Positions 11,626-23,110 of a stretch of 64,000 nt of DNA are shown here, one piece after another. The first letter of the stretch is position 1. The number at the start of each line of letters is the position of its first letter. Source of the DNA: Echeneis naucrates (taxonomy: Eukaryota; Chordata; Actinopteri; Carangiformes; Echeneidae); assembly GCF_900963305.1 (NCBI RefSeq), contig NC_042532.1:15836707-15900706 (forward strand), given 5' to 3'. The translations under genes and the position numbers were made by a program. The notes under the pieces are model-generated. The model saw only the letters and a program-made list of their open reading frames with translations. It was not told the origin of the DNA and did not search any database.

Positions 11626-12478
11626 CTGGAGGGGAGAGCAGAGACAAACAAGGAGCAGAATGACGTCCACTGAAGGTCACACAGCTGAACAGGACACTGT
11701 TACTATTCAGGACTGAAGTTAACATGACTGTGGATCAGGTGGGAGTCATCATACAGTGATCAGACAGAGAAGCAGCACGGGGCTGAACAAATAAATCCAT
11801 TTGCCATGTTTTGAACAATTTCTCTACAAATTAATGAATCTGTCAGTCTGCATCCCTCTGAATCAACAGCAATGAGACAATAAGCTGATATTTAGCTTGA
11901 TGGAAAAATATCACAGTGATCATGAAATTAAAGGTTGGTATGTGTTTTATCATCTGTGATATTAAATAAGTCGGATCTGAAAAGATTTTCTTTGTTGGAA
12001 AATGTCACATCTGTGCACAGTGAAAGACTTTGTCATCTGCTTGTTTCGCTTCCTTTTCACTGCATCAAATCAACGAACTGTGAACGCAAAATAAAATCTG
12101 GACTGAATTAATGTGTAAAGTCACTCACTTCTCTCGTCAACATGATATATTTAACTAAGTAATATATTTAACACTTGTTAAAATTTTGATATAAAAAAGA
12201 AGCTGTAGGATGAAATGTTAAAAATGCTACAGTGTGCCTCACATACATTTTTACAAAAAAACATCACATTTCACACGGAAAATATGCAAATTTAAAATGG
12301 ATAGAATAAAGAGAAATTTGACATAATTTCACACAAATGTAATCATAAATCATCTGTGACACTTAATTAAATGGAGTCGAAGAAATCATCAAGACAAATT
12401 ATGGAACATATGAAAATCGGTTAAAATACGTGAAAATAAAATTTAGGATGATGACCTTCTGAAGTAGATTATCACTTA

Positions 12479-12613
<135 letters not shown>

Positions 12614-13236
12614 TCATCTATCCACTGAAAACAATCTCTGCTTGTTCTGATAACACAGAAAAATATCTACTTTTCACATCTACACAGTTTGTTTCATGAT
12701 ATGAACTGAAATGATTTGAAACATGAAGATTATTTCTTCAGTTTTCTTGAACTTTTCTAAACCTGACAGAGAAACGATCACAGTCTCCTTGTAACAAAGT
12801 CACATTTTCCACACTTTAATAGCAGCTGATAAATGGTTGAATGAACTTGTTGTTTTTTAATGTTAATGATTCATTTTAAGAGTCATTCAAATAAAAATAA
12901 TGATCTACGTTGAACTCGACAAACAGACAACAAACAGACACATCACACCAACCACAGTGGACACAAACTGATCCTTAAATCCTCAGCTGCTCCGCTAATA
13001 TGAATATTTTCTTGTCTCTGATGATGATATTTAGTGTAAATCCAAGCAGCATTATTTCTCCTGATGTTTGTCCCTCGTTGCCTTCAGTCTGTGGAGAGCA
13101 GAGAGATCATTTCCATAGAGAGGAGGCTTTGCATCGTCAGCTGATCCTCCAGTGAAGTGAGAAGGTTTATAGTCCTGTGAGTTCAACACTGCAGGACTCA
13201 GATCTGTCAGTCAACACAGCAGAAAGCACAACCACC

Positions 13237-13708
13237 ATGACTCTCATCACCATCCTCATCTGGACGCTGGCCTGCTGCTGTTTTCCAGGTTCATTCACTC
13301 AGCAACATTTCAGACATGATGTGCTGCCTTTTCTCTTCGTTTCTTTCTGCTGATAAATGACACATTTGTTTTTGTGTGCAGGATGCAGCGGTCAGGTGAC
13401 TGTGACTCAGCCTTCAGTAGAGACAGCCAGTCCAGGATCCACCGTCACTCTGACCTGTAAAACCAGCCGGAATGTTTATAGATGGAGCGATGGTGATCAG
13501 GGTATGTTCTGGTACCAACAGAAAACTGGACAGTCTCCAAAGCTCCTGATAAAATTTGTAAACCAACGTGTATCAGGAACACCAGCTCGGTTTAGTGGCA
13601 GTGGAAGCCGCTCTGACTTCAGTTTGACCATCAGTGGAGTTCAGACTGAAGATGCTGCAGTTTATTACTGTCAGAGTTATCATGAGATAAATAGTGCTGA
13701 TGTGTTCA
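13237..13708 (+). CDS. IgL V segment V6 (kappa-type, last of the left block)
   Basis: Leader exon 13237-13288, V exon 13382-13708. CDR1 is the longest here ([13 protein letters not shown]). FR3 has an Arg change ([10 protein letters not shown]) shared with V8. Signal: CACAGTG 13709-13715, 12-bp spacer, nonamer 13728-13736. It is the last Ig segment before the non-Ig insert; its signal faces the insert, and inversional joining to J3/C-A (upstream on the - strand) remains possible. Confidence 0.92.
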
Positions 13709-13736
13709 CACAGTGATTTGTAGTCGTACAAAAACC

Positions 13737-14029
13737 TCCCTCAGCCAGATGCAGAGACACTGAGCTGTTAGAGCAGGAAGAGACTCTGACACAGACCGCT
13801 GAACACAGAGCTGACAGTAAACCCACCAAGCACCAAATACACATTAAAAATTTATTAATTACAAAAAAAAAAACTGCTTAATGAAACATTGATATATGAT
13901 TAACAAGCAAGTATTTTACAGTTTCGTCAAATCAGTCTGAATTGTTTCAAAAGCCTCAAAATTACAAATCTGCAATAAGAAAGAATTACCATAATTTGGC
14001 CTTCAGCAATATAACAATTACAGGCTTCA
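13737..14029. other. Edge of the left IgL block
   Basis: The V 3' flank shared with V2 and V3 runs to about 13845, then breaks down into unrelated AT-rich sequence. No gene was seen. Confidence 0.45.
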
Positions 14030-14351
14030 TCGTGGAAGGGAGAGGCAGGATGAACAGACTTAAAAACAGCTTCTACACTTCGGCTGTCAGGACGCTAAAC
14101 AGCCACAACTCAGAACAATCCAGTCAGTAGGGCAACATAATTAAGTGTCAAATCTACCTCACCTAGGGGCAATTCCAACATGCTGCTTTTATTTCTGGAT
14201 TTAGCATTATTTATAAGCAGTAGTTGCTATTTGGTCTTGTCCTTGTGAACTGTTTTTTTTTTTTTCCTTTTAATGCACCTTCAGTGTTGCCCCCAAAATT
14301 TCGTTGTGCAGCCGCTGTATAATGACAATAAACGCTCTCTTATCTTATCTT
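14030..14351 (+). mobile_element. Truncated non-LTR retrotransposon (LINE) 3' end, L2-like
   Basis: It encodes a C-terminal scrap (GRGRMNRLKNSFYTSAVRTL) typical of fish LINE ORF2 ends. A 3' tail with AAATTTCGTTGT and ATGACAATAAA follows, then a short TCTTA repeat (14337-14352), as in many L2-type fish LINEs. It is 5'-truncated, as LINE copies usually are. It lies about 160 bp before the tetraspanin start codon. Confidence 0.7.
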
Positions 14352-14513
14352 TTGAGGATGCCAGCTTGCAGCCGTGTTTCCGCATTTTTGAGGAAGTAGA
14401 TTTTTTTATTTTTTCAGTGGGGGGGTCATAGCAGAAAGAAAGGACAGTACAGTCCTCGCGCCAACCTCGAGGCGTCTGCGTTGATCACCGCGCGCTCCTT
14501 CCGCAGTGTGAAA

Positions 14514-17474
14514 ATGAGCGAACGGAGGAGAAACGCGCTCAAAACAACACTTCAGCTGGAATCTCAACTTCTGTGGGTAGGTGGGACTTCAGCAGAGTAA
14601 ACATCACACACTACAAACATACATGTCGGAAATCAGTATCTGTTTGAATGTTGGAAATGTTGGATAAATTGCATCTTGGTTGTGTTGTGTGTGTGTGAAT
14701 GTATTTCGAGACAGACTCACGTTTGAGTCACACAGGTCATATGACAGTTATGTTTTAGAGGAAATCGGCTACAGTATGAACACACACACACACACACACT
14801 TCAAGTGGATTGGTCATCTATTCAAAAAGATACACATTTCAGTAGCTTATTATACTTTACCTCACAGTATAATATAATTTAAATTGTGCTTTGTTTTATT
14901 TGCCATTTTCTACCATTAAAAAAATAAATAAATAACAGGACACGTCTTGTGGGAAGTAGAAAAGACTAAATTTCTTGTGACTGTGTAAAAAACAGATAAG
15001 GTTTAACCATCTGTTCTAAATCATTAACAGAGACATGGGTTTCTTGGTTCAGACCATGCTGAACAAAGTCTGAAGCTTTCAGTGTTTCAGTGTCATGGGT
15101 TGATTTCCCCATTACTGGTCTGTTTCTAATCACCACCAACCCGGGGCCTCAGAGCAAGGCCCCTTAATCTGCAGCTACAAGTGCTCAATTAATAACTTCA
15201 ATTTATTCCAAAAATATATTTTGTAACACATTGAATATTAGTTTTATCTGATTTCTTTTAACTAATAGATATGAGAGAATTGACAACATACTGATTCTTT
15301 AAATGAAGTTACAAGATATCAGCACTTATCTTAACCTAAAGACTAGAAACAAATAAGACAGCCTGCTCACACACATAAAGCTGCTGTAGCTGAAGTATGG
15401 CATCATGTTAAACTATCTTACACATACATGGGGTCACATGGAGTTAAAAATGAATGCATAAGAGAGTAAATGCAAGCTTATTAACAGCATTTTTGTCACA
15501 GATACTATTATTTATGCACGCTTTACTCTTGTGTTGTATTGGGACACTCTTTTTTTATTTAACAGGTGATGGGGTTGGTGGTGGGCTTGAGTGGATTCTA
15601 TCTACTGATGAAATACAGTCACAGCAGGCTATTCTTTTGTGACACCTACATCATCATGCCTGCTATCCTCGCTCTCATCAGTGGCGCTTTCCTTTTGACC
15701 AACGGTTTCCTCGGCTCGTGGCTGAGCTTCAGAGATTCAGTCTTTTTCCAGGGACTGGTAGGCTTGTCAGTTTGAGTGAATAAGGGAATATCTGTCTGTG
15801 TTATAATGTATGGACCTTAATGAAACATGCTCTTCTCCAGTTTGTTTATCTGCTGGTTGTGATCTTCTGCCTGCAAAGTTCGGCTTCAGTATTGGCATAT
15901 TTTCACTCCATAAAGGTACCCATGTCACACCAAAATGCATCTGCACTGGACTGGAACTATAACATTATCTGCCCACAAAAAGATTGTTTACGTTCTTTGT
16001 GTCTTCTTGTGTTTGGTTTTTAGCTGGATTCAGACTTAACTTCCCTCAGTGGTGTTTTTCAAAATTACACAGGCAACAGCCAGGATCCAAACTCTCAAGC
16101 TGTAGATGCTACACAAGAGGAGGTGCGTGCTCGGCCATCACACATTTGAACTGAATTATGTAGGCATCCATACACCATGTAGAAACAACTGAGCATTTCA
16201 AATGGCATAACATTTTTCCTAAACCTAAAAAGCAACAGCACAAAAAGTAGCAGGACATACCACATACACCAGCATGGTTGAGCCACTTGGATGCACTTCT
16301 TGTAATGATATCTATATTAGAAGTGGAAAACCTGCATTGTCTCCTCTGAACAAGCAGCAGCAGTTATATCACCCTCTGCTGGTGCTATCACCTTTGACAA
16401 GTGAAAAAAACGTACTGCTCATATTCCAGGCAGTGTCACATTCGAGTAAGAACCAGGCCCAACCCTGCTTTTTATATTGACAGTGTTCAGGGTGGTATGG
16501 CCTTAACAGAGAGACAGACTGAGAGTTTATAGGTCACTTTCTGTACAAATCTGTGCATGTAGTGACTGTCAATCGTTAGCATCTGTAACCAACTCTGATC
16601 ATAAGTTTGGTATTATTTCATGAATTTACGAATGGGGGCACATTTTAAAGTTGAATTTTGATTTAGACACATTTTAGTGCAATAAAACTACTATTTTTGT
16701 CTGACTTTTAGTCAAGTAGAAGTTTAAAGTAGTAAAAAAAAAGTACAACACAAATACTGTATGTCAATAAGTATACAAATTCATAAGTTTTTATTTAAGT
16801 AAATGTTTTAAATAAGATTCACTTTTACTTTACTGTTCACAATTCTTCAACACTGACGATAAGAAAATCCCCAACAACAATAATGATAACTGTCTGATTT
16901 GCGGTGTTTTATACTGATTGAGAGTGACTGGGCATTTGGTGTTTTGATCCCTGTTAGTTGCAGTGTTGTGGTGTCCATGACTATAGGGACTGGCTTGAAA
17001 CCTCTTGGTTCAACCGTACTGGAGGACTACGTGTTCCCCACAGCTGCTGCAACTCGACTTTCTCCTCCTGTACTGGCACTGTGGACAAGCCATGGCAGTT
17101 AAACACACAGGTCAGACAATGTCCATAATCACAAACACAAAAATGTTTCAGCATGAATGTCAAATAGCTCTGCTTGGTTAATTTTCTAATTCAAATTTTC
17201 TATCTCATCCTTTCAGGGCTGCCAGGTTAAGCTGGAGATGGCTCTACAGTTCACACTGAGTTTTATCATCTGGCTCTCGCCAGTAGTTTTACTGGTGGAG
17301 GTGTGAAACACTTCATAGTATTTATACCATTTTATAATTCTTTAATTTGGCTGCTACCCAGAATCACCATCTCCTTTCTCTCCCTTTTGACTATAGTTTG
17401 TTGTGTTTCTGACGGCGGGACAGCTCATGAGGTACCAACATTTTATGGGATATCACAAGCTGGAAAAAAACTAA
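14514..17474 (+). CDS. Tetraspanin family protein
   Basis: Seven exons (14514-14576, 15566-15757, 15841-15915, 16024-16122, 16958-17110, 17217-17300, 17397-17474), all GT-AG and all phase 0, give 247 residues, a usual tetraspanin length. TM1 is about 20-38, TM2 48-70, TM3 86-105, TM4 205-228. The large loop carries CCG (146-148), SCC, Cys181 and GC (195-196): six cysteines, with potential N-glycosylation sites NYT, NRT and NST. Tetraspanins organise membrane microdomains with integrins and other partners. Exon 1 was chosen because its open frame and donor fit TM1; it has the weakest support. I cannot assign a subfamily; the tail ends GYHKLEKN. Confidence 0.85.
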
Positions 17475-17954
17475 AGAGACTTGCAGATGGAACAGCACTG
17501 GACTCTGCACATGCAACTATTATTATGACTTGTCAGAATGATTGTTCTTGACTTTGAAACAGGTGTCTGATTTCTTATCCCTTTCACTGCTGCTTATTAA
17601 TACAAGTTTATTCCAGTACACTACAAAACATGCAGCTTTTAAGTGGTGATGGATGATATGATGATTATAGCATTATTTGTGATGATGGTTTATACAAACT
17701 TTACAAAGTTTATACAAGCTTATACAAAGTTTATACAAACTTCTGAATATACTGCTGCACTCATTCACTTTATTTTAGCCGTTTTTAAGACCGCCTGTGT
17801 GGTAAGACATTTCTGAGCTGTAGTTTAAAAGAAGAAACATTTCTTACTTCTTGGTGCTCTTTTATATCCTCAAATAGTTGTAGGCCACTTTTAAACAAAT
17901 CAGTGTAATGGAATGACTTTATGAGTTATTATTGCCAACACTGCACATGTTTTT
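17475..17954. other. Tetraspanin 3' UTR and flank
   Basis: No gene. It contains a short imperfect repeat built on TTTATACAAA at about 17688-17740. I saw no clear AATAAA. It ends in ATGTTTTT (17947-17954), the left target-site duplication of the adjacent hAT-like element. Confidence 0.5.
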
Positions 17955-18019
17955 CAGAGGTGGACAGAGTGCACAACTTCACTACTTGAGTCAAAGTACA
18001 GATCAAAATTTTATGTTTG

Positions 18020-18056
<37 letters not shown>

Positions 18057-18205
18057 TAAGTAAAGGTATACCTCAGGAAATACAGGAAAGGGAAGTAGGT
18101 TTACTGTCATTATACACTGATGTGATTCTGCTACTGACAGTTTATAGCTCAAACATACCTTCAGTTAAAGAGGCCCAACAAGAACCGGTCTGTGGAGGGA
18201 TCCGG

Positions 18206-18379
18206 TCTGTTCTCTAGTCTCTGGAGGGATCCAGTCTGGTCTCTAGTCTCTGGAGGGATCCGGTCTGTTCTCTAGTCTCTGGAGGGATCCGGTCTGGTCT
18301 CTAGTCTCTGGAGGGATCCGGTCTGGTCTCTAGTCTCTGGAGGGATCCGGTCTGTTCTCTAGTCTCTGGAGGGGTCCGG
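18206..18379 (+). repeat. 29-bp minisatellite, six copies
   Basis: Six tandem 29-bp units each contain CTCTAGTCTCTGGAGGGATC with small variants (TCTGG/TCTGT start, CCGG/CCAG end). A partial unit precedes the array at about 18184 and a decayed one follows. It lies inside the hAT-like element. Confidence 0.9.
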
Positions 18380-18599
18380 TCTGGTCCAGTCTCCAGTGTG
18401 CTCCATGTCCAGTTCCTCCTCTGCCTCCTTTTATGATGGTACTTCTTGTCATAGATTCAGGATGATGGCAAAAAATGGAGGCGAGAATTAGTGAGTTAGA
18501 GTCGCGGCTGCACGCTCTAGCTAGCTCAGTTTAGACAAATGCAGTGTAGCAAGAAAAAGTGGAGAGTAGACTGGTGGTAAACAGGAACAGAGACCAGAC

Positions 18600-20280
18600 C
18601 AGAGAGACGCAGTTCGAGTTCAGGTGTGGGCAGCTAACACGGCTAGCTTAACTGGTTACGAGGAATGGACTGGGCTGACGCAAGATACCCCCCAGGACCG
18701 AGGCCGGACCAGACCAGAGAATATGGACCAGGAAAAAAACAACCAATCACCCACTGAGATGACTTATTTACAGAATTTAATATGCCAGTCCATTTCATGA
18801 ATTATTTCATGGTCCTGTTGGCGCCAGAAATGTATTTTATCTGCCCCCCCCCAACCAAACAAATGGTTTATCCACCTACCCTTCGCTAAGCCCCGCCCCC
18901 CCTTGGTTGCTGTTGCTATGCCAGGCTGTTTGTGTTGTCTGAAGTTTGGAAGGAAAATGTTCAGTCAGCATCAGTCCGGTGTCCAGAAAGGAAAAGACAA
19001 GAATAAGGAAATAAAGGATGAACAAATTTTCAGAAAAAATATTTTAAAAAGGTGGTGAAACGTAGAGCAAGGTGCGAGACAGAGCAGTTAGCTTGTAACT
19101 TAACGTAAATTGTCCAGCTCTAATGCTAATATCCATTAGCCTAGCTTGTATTATAGCCCGACACAAAACGTTATCTTTGACGGAAAGAGCTGAGTTTGGG
19201 AAGAAGGAACGTGGTGATACACACCAGCTAAAAATACGACCAAGATGTATGATGTAGAATCACCCGATCATTACAGATAAATAATCCAGTTAGGGTGAGG
19301 ATTATACATCGTGGCCATGTTTGTATGTGTCCCAGTTAAGAATATGTGGCCGTATTATTACCTGGAACACGCATTAGCTTGTAGCCAGAGTTTGGATGTC
19401 TTCTGTGGACATCACTTACAACAACACGGTCCAACTCCTCATCACAGGTCTGTCTGTCTGCCTGCACACACACACACAACATTAACAACATCCTTGTGTG
19501 TGTTGTTGTGTCTGAAGCGGTGGAGTACTTCTACATTTGCGGTCAATATCTTTGTGCAGAAATAAAGCCAACATGTTAAATAAATTCCTCTGCCCCCCAT
19601 GTCACTTTCTCTGTGACCTGACTGCAGCTGGAGCCCTCTCTGTCTCTTCCTTTCTGATGGAGCTCCCAAACTCAGCTGTTTCTGTCAAAGATAACGTTTT
19701 GTGTCGGGCTTTAATACAAGCTAGGCTAATGGACGTTAGCACTAGAGCTGTCCAGTTAGCTTAAGTTACAAGCTAACGACCCTGTTTCTTACCTTGCTCT
19801 ACGTTTCTCGTCCCAAATTCACCGTCACCACCTTAAAAAAAAAAACACTGTATAACATTGTAAATTGTATAGAAAATTTCTCAACCATGTATCTTTCTTT
19901 TCCTTTCTGATCACCACCTGCTGACCGGACATTTTCCTACCGAACTTCAGACAACAGACAATAACCAATAAGAGTAACCAAGGGGGGCGGGGCTTATCGA
20001 AGGCCAAAACATTTGTTGGGGAGGGGGTTACAATTAGGAAGAAACTAAGTAACTCACCAAAATACATTTTAGTTTACATGTCCCCTTTCTCGTTCGCTTT
20101 TACTGGTCTAGTCTGTGGTCGCGTCCTGTCTCGTCTCGGTCCGTTCCGGGAGGGGTACCGTCACCGGTCTGGTCTGGTTCGGCCTAGGTCCTGGGGGGGG
20201 CGCCGTATCTGCATTAGCCCAGTCCATTACTCGCAACCAACTAACTGTAGACACGTTCAGGTGCCCACACCGGGAATGGA
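18600..20280. repeat. Large imperfect palindrome (about 0.6-kb arms)
   Basis: The left arm, about 18600-19210, is an imperfect reverse complement of the right arm, about 19650-20280. Anchor matches: AAGCCCCGCCCCCC...TTGGTT at 18889-18907 with its complement at 19977-19996; the AACGTTATCTTTGA...GACA region near 19165-19185 with 19685-19705; and GGACTGGGCT at about 18668 with its complement at about 20218. The loop is about 440 bp. Arms are diverged, with a less similar part at about 18720-18820. This looks like two inverted copies of a repeat within the hAT-like element. Confidence 0.75.
19340..19470 (-). mobile_element. IS3EU-like transposase fragment, copy 1
   Basis: On the - strand this encodes DEELDRVVVSDVHRRHPNSG followed by YKLMRVPGNN, matching the HTH/pre-integrase region that I recall in fish IS3EU-type DNA transposons (pattern DDELD..V..I....PN.GY..M.G). 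It is only a scrap and has no catalytic domain. It sits in the palindrome loop, and a second copy in the opposite orientation lies 2 kb away. Confidence 0.5.
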
Positions 20281-20475
20281 CCTTTACATTACATATCATA
20301 CTACAATCATACATCACTTATTACATAACACATCACTTATTACATACTATAATCATATTACAATCATACATACATCACATTTACCTCGTGTATACACATT
20401 TACAGTTACATCATATATATAGTCATACATTACACTTAACCCCGGGGTTATATTACATCATACACTCACATTACG

Positions 20476-20545
20476 TACCCTAGCCGGGAATCGAACACCT
20501 GCCACCTAGGTATGGGGCGGCAGCGTTACCACTGCGCCACAGCGC
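20476..20545 (-). repeat. tRNA-like sequence (tRNA-derived repeat)
   Basis: On the - strand there is an A-box-like TGGCGCAGTGGTAACGCTG (20521-20539) and a B-box-like GGTGTTCGATTCCCG (20485-20499) at tRNA spacing. The T-stem does not pair (AGGTG against CCCGG), so it is not a working tRNA. It is more likely a tRNA-derived SINE head or tRNA pseudogene inside the hAT-like element. Confidence 0.5.
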
Positions 20546-20888
20546 TGGTCGAGTTGGAGCCTACATTTGCGCTATTTCGCCAGTTCGCACTTTTACGTCA
20601 CGTGACCTAGTCGTGATGACGTGACACCCAAAGTGAGCTGTGATTGGCTCCAGCACCCCACGTGACCTCTTGTTCTCAGCTCCGACTCCACGCCTGTTGA
20701 TTTGTTAATAATTTTTTATGAGTAAATAAACACCATGCTTTGTTGCTGAATTTTTGTTGTGTATACGCTACAGTTTAACTGGTTGATCGATCAATGACAA
20801 CCCAACCCAGGGCATAACGTAATTCCCAACCCCGTTTCCCAAAGGGCGCAAAGTTGATATATTCGGGTGGCCAGGGTGAGCGTTTGTT

Positions 20889-21038
20889 ATGTCAGTGTAT
20901 GTTCTTTATGGTAAAATGGACAAACTTGTGTTAAACGAGTTCGTAAATTATGAAAAACATGGACACTATCCGGTGGGTATTTCCAAGGAGCAGAAATGTG
21001 TCATGGCAAGTAATAGTAACGTTATACGTCAAAAATAA
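20889..21038 (+). other. Short open frame of possible transposon origin (49 aa)
   Basis: The frame starts MSVYVLYGKMDKLVLNEFVN and continues YEKHGHYPVGISKEQK. The second half resembles N-terminal stretches of fish integrase-like transposon proteins (pattern Y...G.YP.G.SK.EK). It could be a first exon fragment of the element that supplied the IS3EU-like scrap at 21515. Not recognised with certainty. Confidence 0.3.
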
Positions 21039-21514
21039 TGCCATCAATTCATCAGTCGAGCATGCTAACCAGTTAGCTAGCAGTCCATTTCGAAGCGACT
21101 AACTAGTGTAAGTGATCCGGCAGTGAGGTTTACTTAACGTAGGCTACTCTCACACAGCTATGCTAGCTGGCATCCATTTACAGAAAGATTGACAAAGAAT
21201 GGCCGAACAAATGCATTCTCAATTGATTTTGTTATATAATAAATACCATAGCAGTAACATACACATTGGCCTTTTCCACGTCGCTTTCCGTACACCCAGC
21301 TGTGTTTCTATTTGCGTTTCTTCTTTAAGTACGCACGGTAACTTAGCAACTACGTACGACTCAGCAGTAAATCAGCGTAAAGGGGAACAGGAACACCGCA
21401 CTTTCCGACAAAGATATTGACGCAAATTTACAAGAAGTACTCTGCAGCTTCAGACATAACAACACACACAATGACAGGGACATTTCTCGTTGTTAATATT
21501 TTCTTTTGTGTGTA

Positions 21515-21668
21515 TGTGTGCAGAAAGACAGACCTGTATTCAGCTGTGAGTGATGAGGAGTTGGACCGTGTTGTTGTAAGTGATGTCCACAGAAGAGATC
21601 CAAACTCTGGATACAAGCTAATGCTTGTTCCATGTAATAATACGGCCACGGTGTATAACGTAGAATGA
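21515..21668 (+). mobile_element. IS3EU-like transposase fragment, copy 2
   Basis: It encodes YSAVSDEELDRVVVSDVHRR followed by DPNSGYKLMLVP, the same motif as copy 1 in the opposite orientation. Just after it, GGCCACGGTGTATAA (21642-21656) and TTATACATCGTGGCC (21709-21723) form a small hairpin. Copy 1 has a related sequence at about 19243-19320. No catalytic residues are present. Confidence 0.5.
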
Positions 21669-21963
21669 GCCGATCTTTATGGAGAAATAATCCAGGTAGG
21701 ATAAGTATTATACATCGTGGCCATATTCTTACCTGGAACACACAGAAATTGTTACAAAAACAATTACAATAAAAAAACAATGGACAAGTAAAGTTAGACT
21801 AGCGCAAAAGTAGCGAGGAACATTTATTATATATTATATTTATATAATATATATATTTGTCCTTCAAATGTAGTGAAGTGAAAGTAAAAGTATCCCCCCA
21901 AAATAATACTCAAAAACTATACTTCAGTACAGTACTCCGTGACTGTCCATCCCTGATGTTTTT

Positions 21964-22479
21964 ATTGAAAGATATCTCTCTAATGTTTTTTGTGCTTGTC
22001 TCAAATTGGAAACAATTAGGGAACATTTCTGAAGGGAATCAACATTAAATAATAATAAAACCTGATTTACACCATTAAAGACTGGCAGAACAGCTGGCAT
22101 AAAGGCAAGAGCTTTCCACAACTTCACACAATGCAGCAAGAAGTGAGCATTGTGAGGTTCAGAGGAAGCCCCAGGAGGAGGAAGTATGAACAAAGCAGAG
22201 GCTGGACACACCAAACTAAACAAAACACTGTGTGTAATATACAAACATTCTCCAGGATTGTGTGCTTTGTCAAATAGAGCATGCAGTTTGTTCTGTTATT
22301 GTTCGGAGTAAAATAAGGAAAGAAAACGTACGGCTAAGCTTATTCTACAAAATTTGAGAGAAGCTATTGGAAGCGGCAATAATGCCCAATAATACACAAT
22401 AATCCACCCCACACAGGAAGAAAAAGACCTAATGGGTATCCGTTAAAGTAGGCCATATTTTGCAGGACTCCCGTCCGCT
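21964..22479. other. Spacer between the hAT-like element and elavl1
   Basis: No gene is supported. Moderately GC-balanced sequence with no clear repeat structure that I could identify. Confidence 0.4.
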
Positions 22480-23110
22480 GACCTCAACGGCTCCGCCGCA
22501 GAGGCGTGGCCGGAATCGAGTGGGCGTGGCCGGGCTCAGCACGTAGCTCCTTCCTCTGCGTCTCCGCTACGTGAGGTCGACTTGGAGGGAACTGAACGTT
22601 GCTTAGAAAAACACCGAAAATCAGGAGAACATTGCAGAAACGCCAATCGACCCCCCACCCCAACCCCCCCAATACGCTGGTAAGACTCAAAATGCGCTCA
22701 AATGCCTCGCGCCGCACTCTGGGTTTGTTTAATTTTGTCAAGATATCCGCCATGTTGCTGCCGCGGCCCCGTTGAGCTAACGCTAAAGTGCTAACGTTAG
22801 CAGCCGTGGCCTGTTAGCAGGCCGCTGGGGTTTAGGCGCGGGGACCGACACGCAATGAACTGACGATCACCCAAAATAAGGCCACGGTGCTTCGCTTTAG
22901 CTGTCTCATAACGAGACCGCCACGTTACCAGATTATCCTCAAAACACGCTTCGTTGGTTTGTGTTGCTGCATAGCTGGGGCGGCGGCGTTGTTGTTGGTG
23001 GTGGTGTTTTTTGTTTTGTTTTTTTTTTTTTGTCTTTTTGTGGTCGATCGCGGTTGTTAACGTTTGTCCATCGAGTCCTGCAGGGATAAGCATGGAGCTG
23101 CTAGCCTGCT
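22480..23110 (+). promoter_or_regulatory. elavl1: elavl1 CpG-rich promoter and noncoding exon 1
   Basis: CpG density rises sharply here. A noncoding first exon likely ends at 22679 with donor GTAAGA at 22680; its start is probably near 22550. GGGCGTGG and GGCGTGGCC boxes lie just upstream. A 5' noncoding exon ahead of the coding exons is normal for vertebrate ELAVL1. The remainder (to about 23110) is CpG-rich intron start with GCTAACGTTAGC-type motifs. Confidence 0.6.

Larger units (their letters stand above)
17955..21955. mobile_element. 4.0-kb hAT-like DNA transposon (non-autonomous, composite)
   Basis: The element starts CAGAGGTGGACAG and ends, read inward from the right, CAGGGATGGACAG: 13-bp terminal inverted repeats with two mismatches that fit the hAT pattern CAGNGNTG. 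It is flanked by perfect 8-bp duplications ATGTTTTT (17947-17954 and 21956-21963), the duplication length diagnostic of hAT. Subterminal motifs such as TACTTGAG and TACTTCAGTAC recur inside both ends. No hAT transposase was seen, so it would need one in trans. Inside are an A-tract (about 18018-18053), a 29-bp minisatellite, a large palindrome, IS3EU-like scraps and a tRNA-like stretch. The intact duplication and ends suggest insertion as one unit. Confidence 0.75.

Noticed and set aside
20078-20483. Two overlapping + strand frames over 100 codons
   Set aside because: They read through a palindrome arm and TACATCAT-type low-complexity DNA; no protein features.
20476-20545. Functional tRNA gene
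   Set aside because: A and B boxes are recognisable but the T-stem does not pair, so it is listed as a tRNA-like repeat.
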